Positions 41,956 to 53,535 of a stretch of 64,000 bases of DNA are shown piece after piece (position 1 is the first letter of the stretch; every line of letters begins with the position of its first letter). Source of the stretch: Epichloe hybrida. Its lineage: Eukaryota > Ascomycota > Sordariomycetes > Hypocreales > Clavicipitaceae. Under the pieces are notes generated by a model, which saw nothing but the letters and a program-made list of their open reading frames with translations, was not told where the DNA came from and did no database searches. The stretch covers positions 496,001 to 560,000 of the forward strand of contig JAFEKR010000010.1 in the NCBI GenBank assembly GCA_019022495.1. Direction: 5' to 3'. The translations under genes and the position numbers were made by a program.

Positions 41956-44228
41956 CTAATACGCTGTAGCAGTGGTCCCTTCGCTAGTGGCCACCGCCAC
42001 CAGAGCCTCCAGGCGCCTCAATGAGTCGGGTTTGCCCTGTCTGTCCTGCTGCTGCTGTTGGGGAGGTGGTTGTTCTCTTGCTGGAAATCCGTGAAACCCG
42101 GTAAAGTTGGGATGAACCATGCGGTCCACGTGCGCCATTCGCGGGTCCTGTGGAGGCTGGCCGCCTTGAGGAGGCGGCGCCGGTCCGTGGTACCATCCGC
42201 GCCGCTTGTTCTCACGCGGTGTTGTGATGGAAGGAGCCGACATGGTGTGCTGATGCAGAGATCGACTGGCAGCCGCCGTGGGTCCGTATTGCCTGGATGG
42301 GGGGACCTGGTCTCGGAACCGAACCGTTGGCTGGCTAATCTGCACCTGCTCAGCCTGGGCCATGACGGCTCGATTCGCCTCGGATGCCCAGCTGCCGGCA
42401 CTGTCGCGAGGAGGTGTCTTGTGGCTGATGTCCAGTCGGTTCAGCCCGCGCTGCAGGCTGGCGTCGTACATGTTCAAATTGCGACGTTCTTCCGGCTGGA
42501 CCATCTCACCCGCGCCAGGTTGATAAGGTCGTCGATGGGGGGAGTCGACGTCCATCGCCATGGGTGAGGGACCTCGCTGCTGTGGGGGAGGAGGCGTGGG
42601 GTGCCGGCGCGGTGGGAGGAGGGGGTCGAACGACTCGATGCCTGGCAGTCGGAAAGGAGACGAACAGTTGATTGGGTTTGCAATGGGTGGCGGTGGGTTC
42701 GGCCGAAGAACGGCTTGGTTAGCGCCGGCGAGTTGGTTCGGCTGATTCGGCGGCTGGTTTGCGTAGTTTCTGTTGCTATCCGGATGCCAAGTACGTCGTC
42801 GCCACGCTTCGTCAGGATTGCTGGACACCGAGTCTCGGCGACCGGACCATCCTGACGTAGACGAGGGGGACGGCGACGCAGCCAGACTCGTCGTGTTTGT
42901 GGGTGCAAATGCTGCCGGGTGAGAGCTGTTCATGTGGCCGGGTCCGAAGACGTGGTGATGGTGTCCGGGCGCTAACTGGAAGGGGTTTGCGCTGGATGGG
43001 ACACTGAGCCGTCGGCCATGCGTTGGGCCGCCAGAGCCGTACATGCTTTGAGAGCGTGAGTGTGCCGATGTGGCGGGTGACGCCATTCCCGAAGCCCAGC
43101 GTGGACTGCTTTGAGCCGTTGAGAACGTGGCGGATGTAGGCGTGCTGAAGTCGCCAGGTGATGGCGGGCGGTGCGAATAGGCGCTGTCGGCGCCGCCGGC
43201 GCTGCGATACGACTCCATGGATAGTCGGGATCGGGGGTCCGCAGCCATGACCAACGGCGGTGGGCGTCGCCGGGCTTCGTTCGGGAGTCCACACCCGGAG
43301 CCTGCTGAGCTCATGCTTGCGATGCTTGCGATGCTTGCGATGCTGGCGATGCTGGCGATGCTGGCGATGCTGGACGTGGATAAGCTCTTGGAGTGTCCAC
43401 GGGCTGGCCCTCCTGCACTTCCGCCAGTTGATGCCCTTGCTCTGTTGCCCGCCTGTCGAACCCTTTCCGTAGTGCGCATCTGCCGTTGGAATCGAGAGCC
43501 GGTAGCTGCCAGGGAATCAATGGGGATATCTTCATTCACATGCACGGTCTGGGCATGCTGCCTTAGATTGTCGAGCCTGGAGAATCGACGAGAGCAATGA
43601 CACTGGAACGGTCGTTCACCAGTGTGCTTCCTGTCACAAACTAACGTCAGTCCAGGCCAGCAAGCGGATGCCCTCGGAAACACAAAACGCGACACAGCCC
43701 GCAACTATCCATGAACGGAGAAAACAAGGTGAAGGCTCACCTGATGTGTCGCGCCAAATGTTCGCTTCTCGTGAAACTCAAGTTACATGGCGGGTAGTCG
43801 GTGCAGTAAAACCGTTGAGACCTCTTCTTCTTGTTGGATTTGGAGCCGTCAGCGCCGACACTCTCGTCGTCAGACGCAGCGCCATCCTCGGCCGCGATGC
43901 CGGTTTCGCCGTCCGAGTCATCCATTTCCACATCCATCGAGCCCCGCCTTGACGACTTGGCGGAATGTTCTGAGTTTTGCCGACGTGCAAGGTTGTCCCT
44001 CGAGTCGGGGGGAAGAGGTTTCTGGTCAGGACCGGCGGCGAAAGTGGTCCGTGTTGGTGTCTTGGAGTCGTCATGCCGTGATCGTGATGATGGCTGCTGG
44101 GGTTGCGATTGCCGCGAGGCCGCGCCAGATCGAGGAGTGATGGAGGAGGAAGAGAAGGATGTCGTCGTGGGTTCCTCTTTGATGGGCTCATCTATGAGCG
44201 AGTTGACCGGTCGGAACGCAGCCGCCAT
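41956..44228 (-). CDS. C2H2 transcription factor, two tandem fingers (USV1/NSF1-like type)
   Basis: Exons 44228-43741 and 43630-41956 give 720 aa. The N-terminal 120 residues are Ser/Pro/acid-rich with KEEP motifs; a basic NKKKRSQR precedes finger 1 ([20 protein letters not shown] then RHIR). The intron (gtgagc...gtgacag) sits between RHIR and [20 protein letters not shown], where finger 2 starts, ending LRQHAQTVH. This finger pair is typical of the Usv1/Nsf1/Rgm1 group, which in yeast controls stress and carbon genes; the same role here is inferred. The rest is disordered, Pro/Gln/Ser-rich, with a 9-bp minisatellite coding SIA repeats (~43311-43372). The ATG at 44228 is chosen because upstream in-frame sequence is non-conserved and T/C-rich. 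Confidence 0.88.
43311..43372. repeat. 9-bp minisatellite in the C2H2 gene
   Basis: About seven copies of a 9-bp unit (ATGCTTGCG / ATGCTGGCG) encode Ser-Ile-Ala repeats on the minus strand. A T/G variant splits the array into two sub-blocks. Copy number is likely to vary between strains. Confidence 0.85.
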
Positions 44229-47200
44229 GGTGGCAGGCCGTGACGAAAGACTGCCCGTTGGAGATGAGCAAAACGGCGATGTTGTACTGGAAAATTTGCC
44301 GTCGCGTCGATGCGTCGATGGGGTGGGTTCGCGGAGTCGAGTGTAAAATGATAACGGCAAGCGGTCAGGAAGATTGGACGAGGGCCCTCGGTAGCGTTGC
44401 CTACGGGTGGAAGGAGATGGAAGTAAGAGTTGAGCAGCGGAGGTTCCGCCAGGGGGTGGAGAGTACAAGTACACATGTAATCCGTACGGAGCATGTATTG
44501 TTAAGCAGGCGACCAAAGCAACACAAAAACAACGGTGGCCAAATGAATGGGCTTGCTGGATGCGCTACTGGCACTCCGTGCACTGGGTGAGGCTGAAAGG
44601 AAGGAACCCGGCAGAGCAGAGCAGGCAGGGGAGAGAGGCGGGGGGCATCCAAGTTCCAAGGTCCAACCAAGCAGGGGGCAAGAAAGAGGGTTGGTTGGGT
44701 TGGTTGAGGGGGTGAGGGGGTGGGCCAGGCAGTGGTGGTGACGAGACGACACAGGCGGAGAGGCGAAAAGGAGAGGGGGGCGCCAGTAGTAATCCGTAGC
44801 AACTTTCTTCTTCAATTCTAATTACGGACTAGATGTCTCGTCTCGCTTGCTCCCTGACAGCTGGGGCTGGGGGGGTTTCAGACGAGAACGGGATGGCTGA
44901 TGTGGCTGATGTGTGATGTGTGATGTACGATGTGCGCGCGCGCTGTCTCGCAGAAATGGCTGTCGAGGGACGTCTGAATAGCAGCGTCACCTTGTCACCG
45001 AACGATCTGAGGCGTGAAATGTCGGTGCTTTCGGTCGGTGCTTTCGGTCGGAGCGAGCAGTCCGTGAGAAACCTGAAAACAAGTGTTGTGCTCAGGAAGT
45101 ACCAGACAGTATGTAAGCACTGTAACAGAAGAACAGGCAAAGCAGACGGGATGCGACTGTGACTGCGATGCGATTGCGATTTGGCTGCTTGCGACGGGGA
45201 GAAGGGGGGGAGCTTGACTGAGTCAACACAAAGCGATAAATACACATGCATGCACTGGGCTGTTGAGGCTGTTGAGTAACAGATGTACTCGGAATCTATG
45301 TACAGTGGGTGTGTGTGTGTGTGCCTTGGCAAGGTGGCGGGCAGAGGCCCCCCCGCCCTGGACTGGACCGAGTCGCAGGTACCTGAGCACGAGGCGACAA
45401 GGTATCGTATCACCACATCACCACAGTAAACATGAATATTACCACACGGACCACACGGGCGAGGGGGGACATGGCTCTGGTAGCCGGAACCATACATGTG
45501 TTATGTTCTCAACTGCTGCTTGTTGCGTGGTTGCCTCTGCTTTTTTGTGGTGCAGACTTGTTTTGGGACAACGGGCAGCCGCCTATTAGCATTATTAATT
45601 ACTCCGCACTCCGGCAGGGTTTTTCGACATGGTCTGGTGGCTTTGATTACTTGGTGAATAAAACTTGTGCGCCTTGCCACAACCTCGAAACCCTCTTCCG
45701 GAGACGCGCGCGCCGCAAGGGGCCATTTTCCTGTGCCTGCAGGTACGTACGTACGACTCTTGCGCAACAAGGCCCGCGCGGGCGGCGAGAATGCAAGTTG
45801 ACGGCAAAACGGGGGAAAGTTAACGACGAAAACGGCGGATGGGGCGTTGAGACGAGGCTGGTAACGTTCCAGTGCAAACAATTGTCTCCTTCAAACATGG
45901 GCCGTCACAGAGCCGTGTCTCGTCTGGTTGCGGACGCATCGTTCTGCTCCTCCGCACCCGCACTGCGCTGCGGAACTTGTTAGTGCCAAGTTCCTGGCAA
46001 CGTACAGTCCCGTAGGCAGGAACCCCAGGGGCAACGGGGTTCTTGGATGCGCCAAGTACAATTACATGCAGACGGGTCACCAGGGGGCAAGGGCAGGGGG
46101 TGGCAGGCACCCAGGTGGATGCGGCCAGGGAAAAGGGGGGGGGCGCTCGGTGTCTTGCCGGGCCAAGCCAGGCCGCATCCAGAGATTCCACCCATTGGAC
46201 CATTGACCGTCCCAATAATGTCAGCACCGCGCGCACCACCATGATTCAGTCGACATCGCCCCCCCCCCCCCAAAAAAAAACCCATGAGGCCAAGTCCGCT
46301 GCCTCCAAGCTTTGACATCGATTTGTAGTCCTTGCCGTGATGTCTCCTTCTGCTTCTCCATTCAAGTCAGCAGCACAACACCACAGACGACGTCAACATC
46401 TTCACAAGCCTCCCACCCACCCAACCCAACGGACGAGAGGGATGTGGGAGACGTGAGGGGCGGCGGCGGCGAGTGGCGGCTGCTAGTCCAATCTGTACAT
46501 GTACATACTCCGTAGTCCGCACAATGTGTGTGCCTTGCCTTCAAAAAGTGGATACCAGACCTGAGGACCCGCCGTAAGCCAACAAGTCAACCACCCTCCT
46601 GGCCGCGGTTAATATGTACATTGTAATCCGTAGGTCGTCGCCAATCCTGAACCGCCCCATTGTCGACGCGAGACAAAAAAGGAAGCAAGTGTTTGCCACG
46701 GAATGGGCAGCAAAGCACAAATTCCTTTTTCACTGTTCTATTACCGAGCAGTTGCGTCTATGATCCGCACGGTAATACGCCGAGGGGAGGGGCGCCGCCA
46801 TGGGAAGACAACTGTACCTGGTTGCTCACTACCAGGCCGCAACGTTAAGAGTCTCGAGAATGCTGTGTAACAATGCTGCCAAATCAGCGTGTCGCCAGCC
46901 CGGCTTTGATGCGTGCGACCTGGGCTGCTGAAAACCTTTTTTGCCACGACATCGACGAGGAAAAAGCAACCCGATTCCTGTCTATTTCTCTCTTTCTGTT
47001 TTTTTTTTTCTTTTTTTTTTTTTGCCCTCGCGCAATGCCAGGGACAGTTAATGTACGCTGGGCTTACTTGCGGAAACTGACATGTGCATTGACATCACGC
47101 AAGGGAGGTTTGTACCTCAGATAGCCACATAATAATAATCCGTAGTCCCCGGCATTGTTTAAGTCGTTCATGTCATCAGAATTGCCGCCGGCGGGTCCAG

Positions 47201-48835
47201 TTGCGCGGCGTAATACTCCGTGCAGTCAGTCAGTCAGTCGGTCAGTCGGTCAAAAGATTGTTGTTAGTCGGAAGCTCGCTCTTTGGACGAAAGCAATGCG
47301 GTCATAGAGGAGGGCCAGCTGCATCCGGCAAATAGCTCATATCAAGTGTGAGCAGTCCCGTGATTCGTAGTCCGTACAAAGCATGTACGGATTATTATGA
47401 CTACCGGATTTCGAGTTCATGCGGACACCGATACGCCGATGATGCTTCAACAATGCTGCCGGTGCGAATCGGCGTCGCCGCTCGGCGGTTTAGTTTACTA
47501 TTTCATTACAGCCAGCCATTCACGGCGCGACTTGTCAAGTTGTGCTGGCTGACCATTCGTCCAGTAGTCCGTATGTGTATTTGTATGTACTCTTCTCACA
47601 GCATTCGGCCACTCATGTGAGGGGGCTGGCGACGACAGGGGAGGGGTTACTTGGCGTCGCAACCAGGTGGACCGGCCAGGTGGGCTTGGGGGCCTTTTGC
47701 TTCCTTGTTGTCTTGGTGCATGGCATTGCTTGTCAGACCGCCTGGCCTCGTTGCCTTTTGTTTCGTTGTTGTTGTCCGCCTTTTGCTGTACATGCAAGCC
47801 ACGGCTCTTGTACTCGGAGGATTTTCGAGAAAAACCCTTGGTCCGCCCTCGAAGTACGATGGGAGCAATCAGGTATATTTGTCCGCGCTCTCGCTCATTC
47901 AGTAGAATGGCCACTCGAAATCTAGACGTGGGAGATGTTAGGCTTTGGGGGACGTATCGAATTTCATGACTTGCCTCATGGCATTTGTGCTTGCCACTGG
48001 ATGAAACCCCTACAACACTCATCGTCTTCAAATGTAACAACCAGACCACCAAAACCAACGTGTCATGCATATATCGGACAAGGGAGTTCGAGAACCCTAG
48101 ATCTTCACTGGTAAGAAGGGGGGCGTTGGGGGGGGTGAGAATGTGGGGGATGAAGTCGGTGGCCGATCCAACGTGCAAGGGGCTATTTCTCGCTGGCGTC
48201 GATCCCATGCGGATCTGATCCATGACGACGTGCCTTGTCCTCAGGGGCTTTCAGTGGCGGCATCAGGAGGGTCTTGGCCCCAAAGGAAGTACATGTGTAC
48301 ATATGCACATATGTAGGCATTGGGTTCTATGTACGTATTCGAAGAATCTGATCTGTCAACATGCATTCTTGCCTCGGACAGGAGAAACATGGGCTTTCCT
48401 GCTACTTGCCGCCTCGGGGCCTGGTATTTTCAAGGCGAAAACGATGCTGAAATCGCGTCGTCGTGCAACTTATCGCGCATCAGGGCAACTCGATCCTAGC
48501 ATTTCCATTCGTAGTTCCGGCCCGTCAAAGAAGTCCCGTGACTTGACTTGTTTTCGAACCGATGAGGCCCCCAGGACATCTTCGACTGCGGCCAAGCTGA
48601 GCCCGAAAGCCCGCCGTGCTAGTAGATATCAGGATTTATTTCTTCGCTCGCTGCACCTTTTCGCCATGCCGCTCTTTGCCTGATGCCTGCTCGCCTCTGT
48701 GTCTCAAAGACCCCTTGCATCAACCACTGACAACCAGGGTGTCTTGACCCCGCGCCGCGATGGCGCGCCTTGGACTCTCTGCAAGCGAGATGGCGCTGCA
48801 GCTTAGCCTAAGGGTGCGATCTAAGTCGGCGCAGT
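44229..48835. other. 4.6-kb gap between the C2H2 gene and the AT-rich block
   Basis: No convincing gene on either strand. The first kilobase is probably the long leader and promoter of the C2H2 gene. The region has the densest set of TCCGTA motifs (44479, 44791, 44822, 46508, 46626, 47139, 47211, 47367, 47387, 47564), a (CAGT)n-type repeat at ~47222-47250, and G, C and T homopolymers. A 50-codon minus-strand stretch at ~48455-48615 has protein-like composition but no start or partner exon. Confidence 0.5.
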
Positions 48836-49090
48836 CGTTTAAAAATTAGCGTAGTTATATAAAATTTATTATTTTTAGGCTTACTATTAAATAAAAACTA
48901 GGGCTTTCTTATATTAGGTAGTATTTTTATAGTATATACCCTAGGTAATTACTATATCTCTAAAGGCCTTTATTTATAATATACTAGGTTAGTAAAGCTA
49001 CTTAAATAGCTAGAAAAAAGAAGCTATAAGAAAAAAGTTATATTTTTACTACTAATATAGTAAAAAAAAGCATACTAGATATTTTAGTAT

Positions 49091-49208
49091 ACTTTAGTTA
49101 AATTAGTATACTTTTTAGTTAAACTAGTATATTTTATATTTTTTACTATACTTTAGTTAAATTAGTATACTTTTTAGTTAAACTAGTATATTTTATATTT
49201 TTTACTAT
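49091..49208. repeat. 59-bp tandem duplication
   Basis: Two adjacent copies of a 59-bp unit beginning ACTTTAGTTAAATTAGTATA, nearly identical, followed by a partial third start. Confidence 0.85.
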
Positions 49209-50802
49209 ACTTTATAATTTAAAGATAAACTAAATAGTAATTTAAAGATATCTTTTATATATTAAAAGCTATGTTTTTAACCTTTATTAGTAGCTTTAAA
49301 ATAATATGGATATTAAGCTTACTAAATACTAGTTAATTAAGTAAATAATAATAATTTTCTTTAGATTATAGTATTTAATAAGCTATAGTAAAATATAGTT
49401 TTTTACTTTAAAATAAGCTAGTTATGAATATATAGAATATTCTATAGCTTATTAATCTAACAAGGTATATATATATTACCTTTATTTATTAACTAAAGCT
49501 AGATCATATTTCTATATATATTACATTAAATCTAAGTAAATATGTGTCTTATAGTATAATAAGTGCTATTATGTCACGATCACCGTTGGAATAAATGAAT
49601 AAATAGAGGGCTAACTAGATTTTACTACGCTAAGAGAACGTAGCTACCTAAAGGCTTAGTTTATAAAGGTTTTAAACTCTAACTTACTAGCTAAAAATAA
49701 GTAGTCCTTACTATATACTTACCTTATATATATATAGTAAGCTTATAGCTAGGAAGTAGCTTTTATTTATTAAGATTATTTAAGAACCCTTTATGCCTTT
49801 TTACCTTACTTATCTATAAAACCCTAATATCTATTTATACTCCTAATATAATACCCTCCCTTTTATATAATTATTCTTAATTAAAAAATAAGCTACTAGG
49901 CTAAGGTGTATTCCTTATGAAAAATCCTATAAGAAATAATAATATAATATAACCTTAATTATATTTAGTTAGGTATAGACTTCAGAGGATTGTATGTAGT
50001 GTAATTAATGTAGTTTTTAGGGGGTAGCATGTAATTGTAGTGTAATTGTCACTAGCTTGTAATTAATGAATTGTAATTACTAGCTACATGTAATTAATTG
50101 TAGTTGTAGTTATAATAATTACAACTATAACTACACAATTACATGTAATTATTACTAAAAATAGAAACCTTGTATATAATTAATAAGTATTTTTCTATGG
50201 ATTTTTCTTATTTATATTACTATAGAGCTTGTATTATTAGCTATTTTATTTAATTAGTTATATAAATTATAATATCATTTTGTTTAAAGGATCTTACTAT
50301 AACTAGGTTAATATATGATATTCTAACTTTTTAATAATACTATTATATTTAATAGTTTATTTTACTAATATAACTCTAGGATAAACATTCTTATTATATT
50401 ATTTACTATTACTAGAAATTCTTTTCTATTTCTATAAATTTTTATAGTAATTTTTAATTAAAAAAATACCCTAAACTAATATAATAACGCTACTTAATTA
50501 ATTAATAAATCTAAAAAATCAACTAGAAGTTAATAAGATTTATATTTAGTTCCTAAATATTATAACTAATATAATAGGAATTTTTAAATAGCTTAAGCTA
50601 TTTTTACTATTAAAACTAATTGAATATTCTCTTTAGCTTTATAATACTAAAGGTTTAGAAAATTATATATAGTACCTTTATCTATCTTATTACTATAATA
50701 TATATAGAGAAAATATAATATACTAATATTTAAAGAGTATTAATATATAACTAATAGTTTTATTTAAATTAGGCGTTATAACTAAAATAAGCTATAAAAA
50801 AT

Positions 50803-53430
50803 AAGTTAACCTTATTTTAAGTAATAATACTAGGACCTACTTTTAAATAGGATACTATAATTATTATAATAAATATAATAACATTAATAACCTTCATTAT
50901 AACTAGTTTAGCCTATTTTAAGAAATGATACTAAGACCCACTTTTATTTAACATACTATAATTACTTAAATAACTATAAATGCTCTAATAACCTTAATTA
51001 TAATTAGTTAAACTTATTTTTAAAAATAATATAAGGATCCACTTTTATCCAATATATTATAATTACTATAGTAACTTATAAGGTTATAATAACTCTAATA
51101 ACCTTGCTTATAATAAGTTTAACCTATTTTGAAAGCTAATAGTAAGACCCACTTTTATTTAATATATTAAATTACTATAGTAACTATAATACTCTAATAA
51201 CCTTAATTATAATGAGTTTAACCTATTTATAGAATAGCACTAGGATTTACTTGAAAATAATATATTATAATTATTATTATAGTTATAATAGCTCTATTAA
51301 CCTTAAGTGCAGAGTATTGCACTAAAACGTGTAGTGTAGTGTAGTATTTGTAGTGTAGTGTAGTAACTACACTATAAACTACATTACACTACAAACTACA
51401 CTAACTATAAGGAAAAAAAAACTATACTACACTAACTATAAAAAAAAAAAAACTATAATATATTATACTATAAATTTTTTTTCCTAAACTACACTAACTA
51501 TAAACACTATAAATGTAGTATTAGACTTTTTATTAGTTATTAGTATTATAAGAATTAAAAGAATACTAGTTATATAAAAGCTTTTATTATTACCTATTTT
51601 ATTTAATTAGTTATAGAATTTATAATATTATATTATTTTAGTAATTTTACTATTACTAAGTAAGGTTATATATAATATTATACTTTTTTAATAATACTAT
51701 TTAACTTAATACTTTATTTCCCTAATATAACTTAAAGAAAAACCTTCTTATTATATTATTTACTATTTCTAGAAATTATTTTATATTTCTATAAATTATT
51801 ATTATTACTTATTTTAAAAAAACTATAAAAAGAACTACTAGTAAACTTAATATAAGTAGCTTATTATATCTTATTATAGCTTATAATAGCTTATTATATC
51901 TTATTATAGCTTATAATAGCTTATAATAGCTTATAATAGCTTATAATAGCTTATAATACTAATATTACTAATATTACTAGTATTACTAAGATTACTAGTA
52001 TTACTAAGATTACTAAGATTACTAAGATTACTAAGATTACTAAGATTACTAAGATTACTAAGATTACTTATAATATTATTAGTGTTAAAGTTTAATAATA
52101 AATAAATAATAAATAAATAACTTAAATATAAATACTAGTAATTATAAGTAAATTACTATAGTAAAAGCTATAGTTTTTAATAACTTAGTATTTTAAGGTT
52201 TTTAAAAATATTAATATTATAAAAATGTTTTCTCTTTTATGTTTTTTTAAAATAATAATAAAAGTAAAATAATAGTAATTATAGTAATAATAGTAATTAA
52301 GGTTATAAAAGTTATTAAAGCTTTTATAATAAGTATAGTATATTATATAAAACTAAGTCCTAGTATTATTTTTAAAAACAAGTTAAACTTATTTTTTATA
52401 GCTTATTTAAGCTATATAGGGTAATTAAAATAATACTATTAGTTATCTATTAATAAATTATAAATATTAGTCTATTATATTCTTTCTTTATATATTATTA
52501 TAATAAGATATATAAAGTTACTATATATAACTTCTTAAAGCTTTAGAATTATAAAGCTTAAAGTAATATTTAATTAGTTTAAATAGTAAATAAATAGTTT
52601 AAGCTTTTTTAAAGTTCTTATTATATAACTAATAATATATTAATACTAAGTATATACTTTAGTAACTTCTTATTATTTATTTAGATTTATTAACTAAATA
52701 TATTATATTAGTTTAGGGTATTTTTAATTAAAATAATAATAATAAATTATAGAAATAGTAAATAATTAGTAGTAATAGTAAATAAAAGAATAAGTTAGTT
52801 TTTCTTAAAGTTATATTAGTAAAATAAAGTAATAAATATAATAATATTATTAAAAAGTTATAATATTATAAATAACCCTAGTTATAGTAAAATCCTTAAA
52901 AAAAGGTAAATATTATAAATTCTATAACTAATTAAGTAAAATAGGTAATAATAAAAGCTTTTATATAACTAGCTTTCTTTTAATCCTTATAATAACATTA
53001 TATAATAAAAAGGCCCACTTTTTTTTTACTAACACTACATTGTAGTTTTTGTAGTTAGTGTAGTTAGTAACTACACTAACTACACTACACTATAAGCAAA
53101 AAAAAACTACAATACACTACACTATAAAAAAAAAACTACAATACACTAATTAAAAAAAAAAAAACTACAATACATTAACTACAAGAAAAAAAAACTACAT
53201 TACAAATACAAATTTTTCCTAAAAACTACACTAACTACACTACAAACAATACTCTGCTTAAGTGTAATTAGTTTAACCTATTTTTAGGACTAACACTAGG
53301 ACTTATTTTTAAATAATATATTATAAATATTATAATAGCTATAATAGCTTCAATAACCTTAATTACTATTTGTTTAACCTATTTTTAAAATAATATTAGG
53401 GTTCCCTTTTAATAATTAAGTTAAAATTAG
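50803..53430. repeat. ~100-bp tandem array (about 7 units), split by copy A
   Basis: Diverged units of ~95-110 bp, each starting TTTAACCTATTT or close and containing a CACTTTTATTTAATATATTA-like core and TCTAATAACCTTAATTATAA, begin near 50803, 50912, 51008, 51118 and 51218. The array resumes after the insertion at 53277 and 53371. Confidence 0.7.
51310..53256. mobile_element. hAT-like foldback element (copy A), 1947 bp, with perfect 8-bp TSD
   Basis: Starts CAGAGTATTG and ends CAATACTCTG. It is flanked on both sides by CTTAAGTG (51302-51309 and 53257-53264), an exact 8-bp target duplication. Subterminal ~230 bp on both sides are packed with GTGTA/TACAC repeats. Inside these lie long inverted arms (to ~51830 and from ~52735) sharing AAAAGCTTTTATTATTACCT and TACCCTAAACTAATATA-type blocks, around a centre of short tandem repeats. 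No transposase is readable, so it is non-autonomous. CAG-type ends plus an 8-bp TSD are hAT hallmarks. Confidence 0.8.
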
Positions 53431-53449
53431 TATAATACGTGTTATTATA

Positions 53450-53535
53450 AGCTATTGTAGGCTATTATAAGCTATTACAAGCTATTATAAGCTATTATAA
53501 GCTATTATAAGCTATTAAAAGCTATTATAAGCTAT
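53450..53535. repeat. 10-bp tandem array, AAGCTATTAT type
   Basis: About eight units of AAGCTATTAT / AAGCTATTAC / AAGCTATTAA. Related to the 10-bp array at 62743-63018 and to AGCTTATAAT repeats inside copy A (~51880-51960). Confidence 0.8.

Noticed and set aside
42058..42567. 169-codon plus-strand frame
   Set aside because: Antisense of the C2H2 factor's low-complexity C-terminal half.
44829..45497. 222-codon minus-strand frame upstream of the C2H2 gene
   Set aside because: Composition is low-complexity with many His/Thr/Ser runs, no family motif and no good start context; probably leader or promoter DNA.
48222..48683. 153-codon plus-strand frame beside the AT block
   Set aside because: Not protein-like throughout; no partner exons or recognisable domain.
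49575..49620. TGTCACGATCACCG as an LTR start
   Set aside because: Resembles some fungal LTR ends, but I found no matching second copy or CA end in the window.
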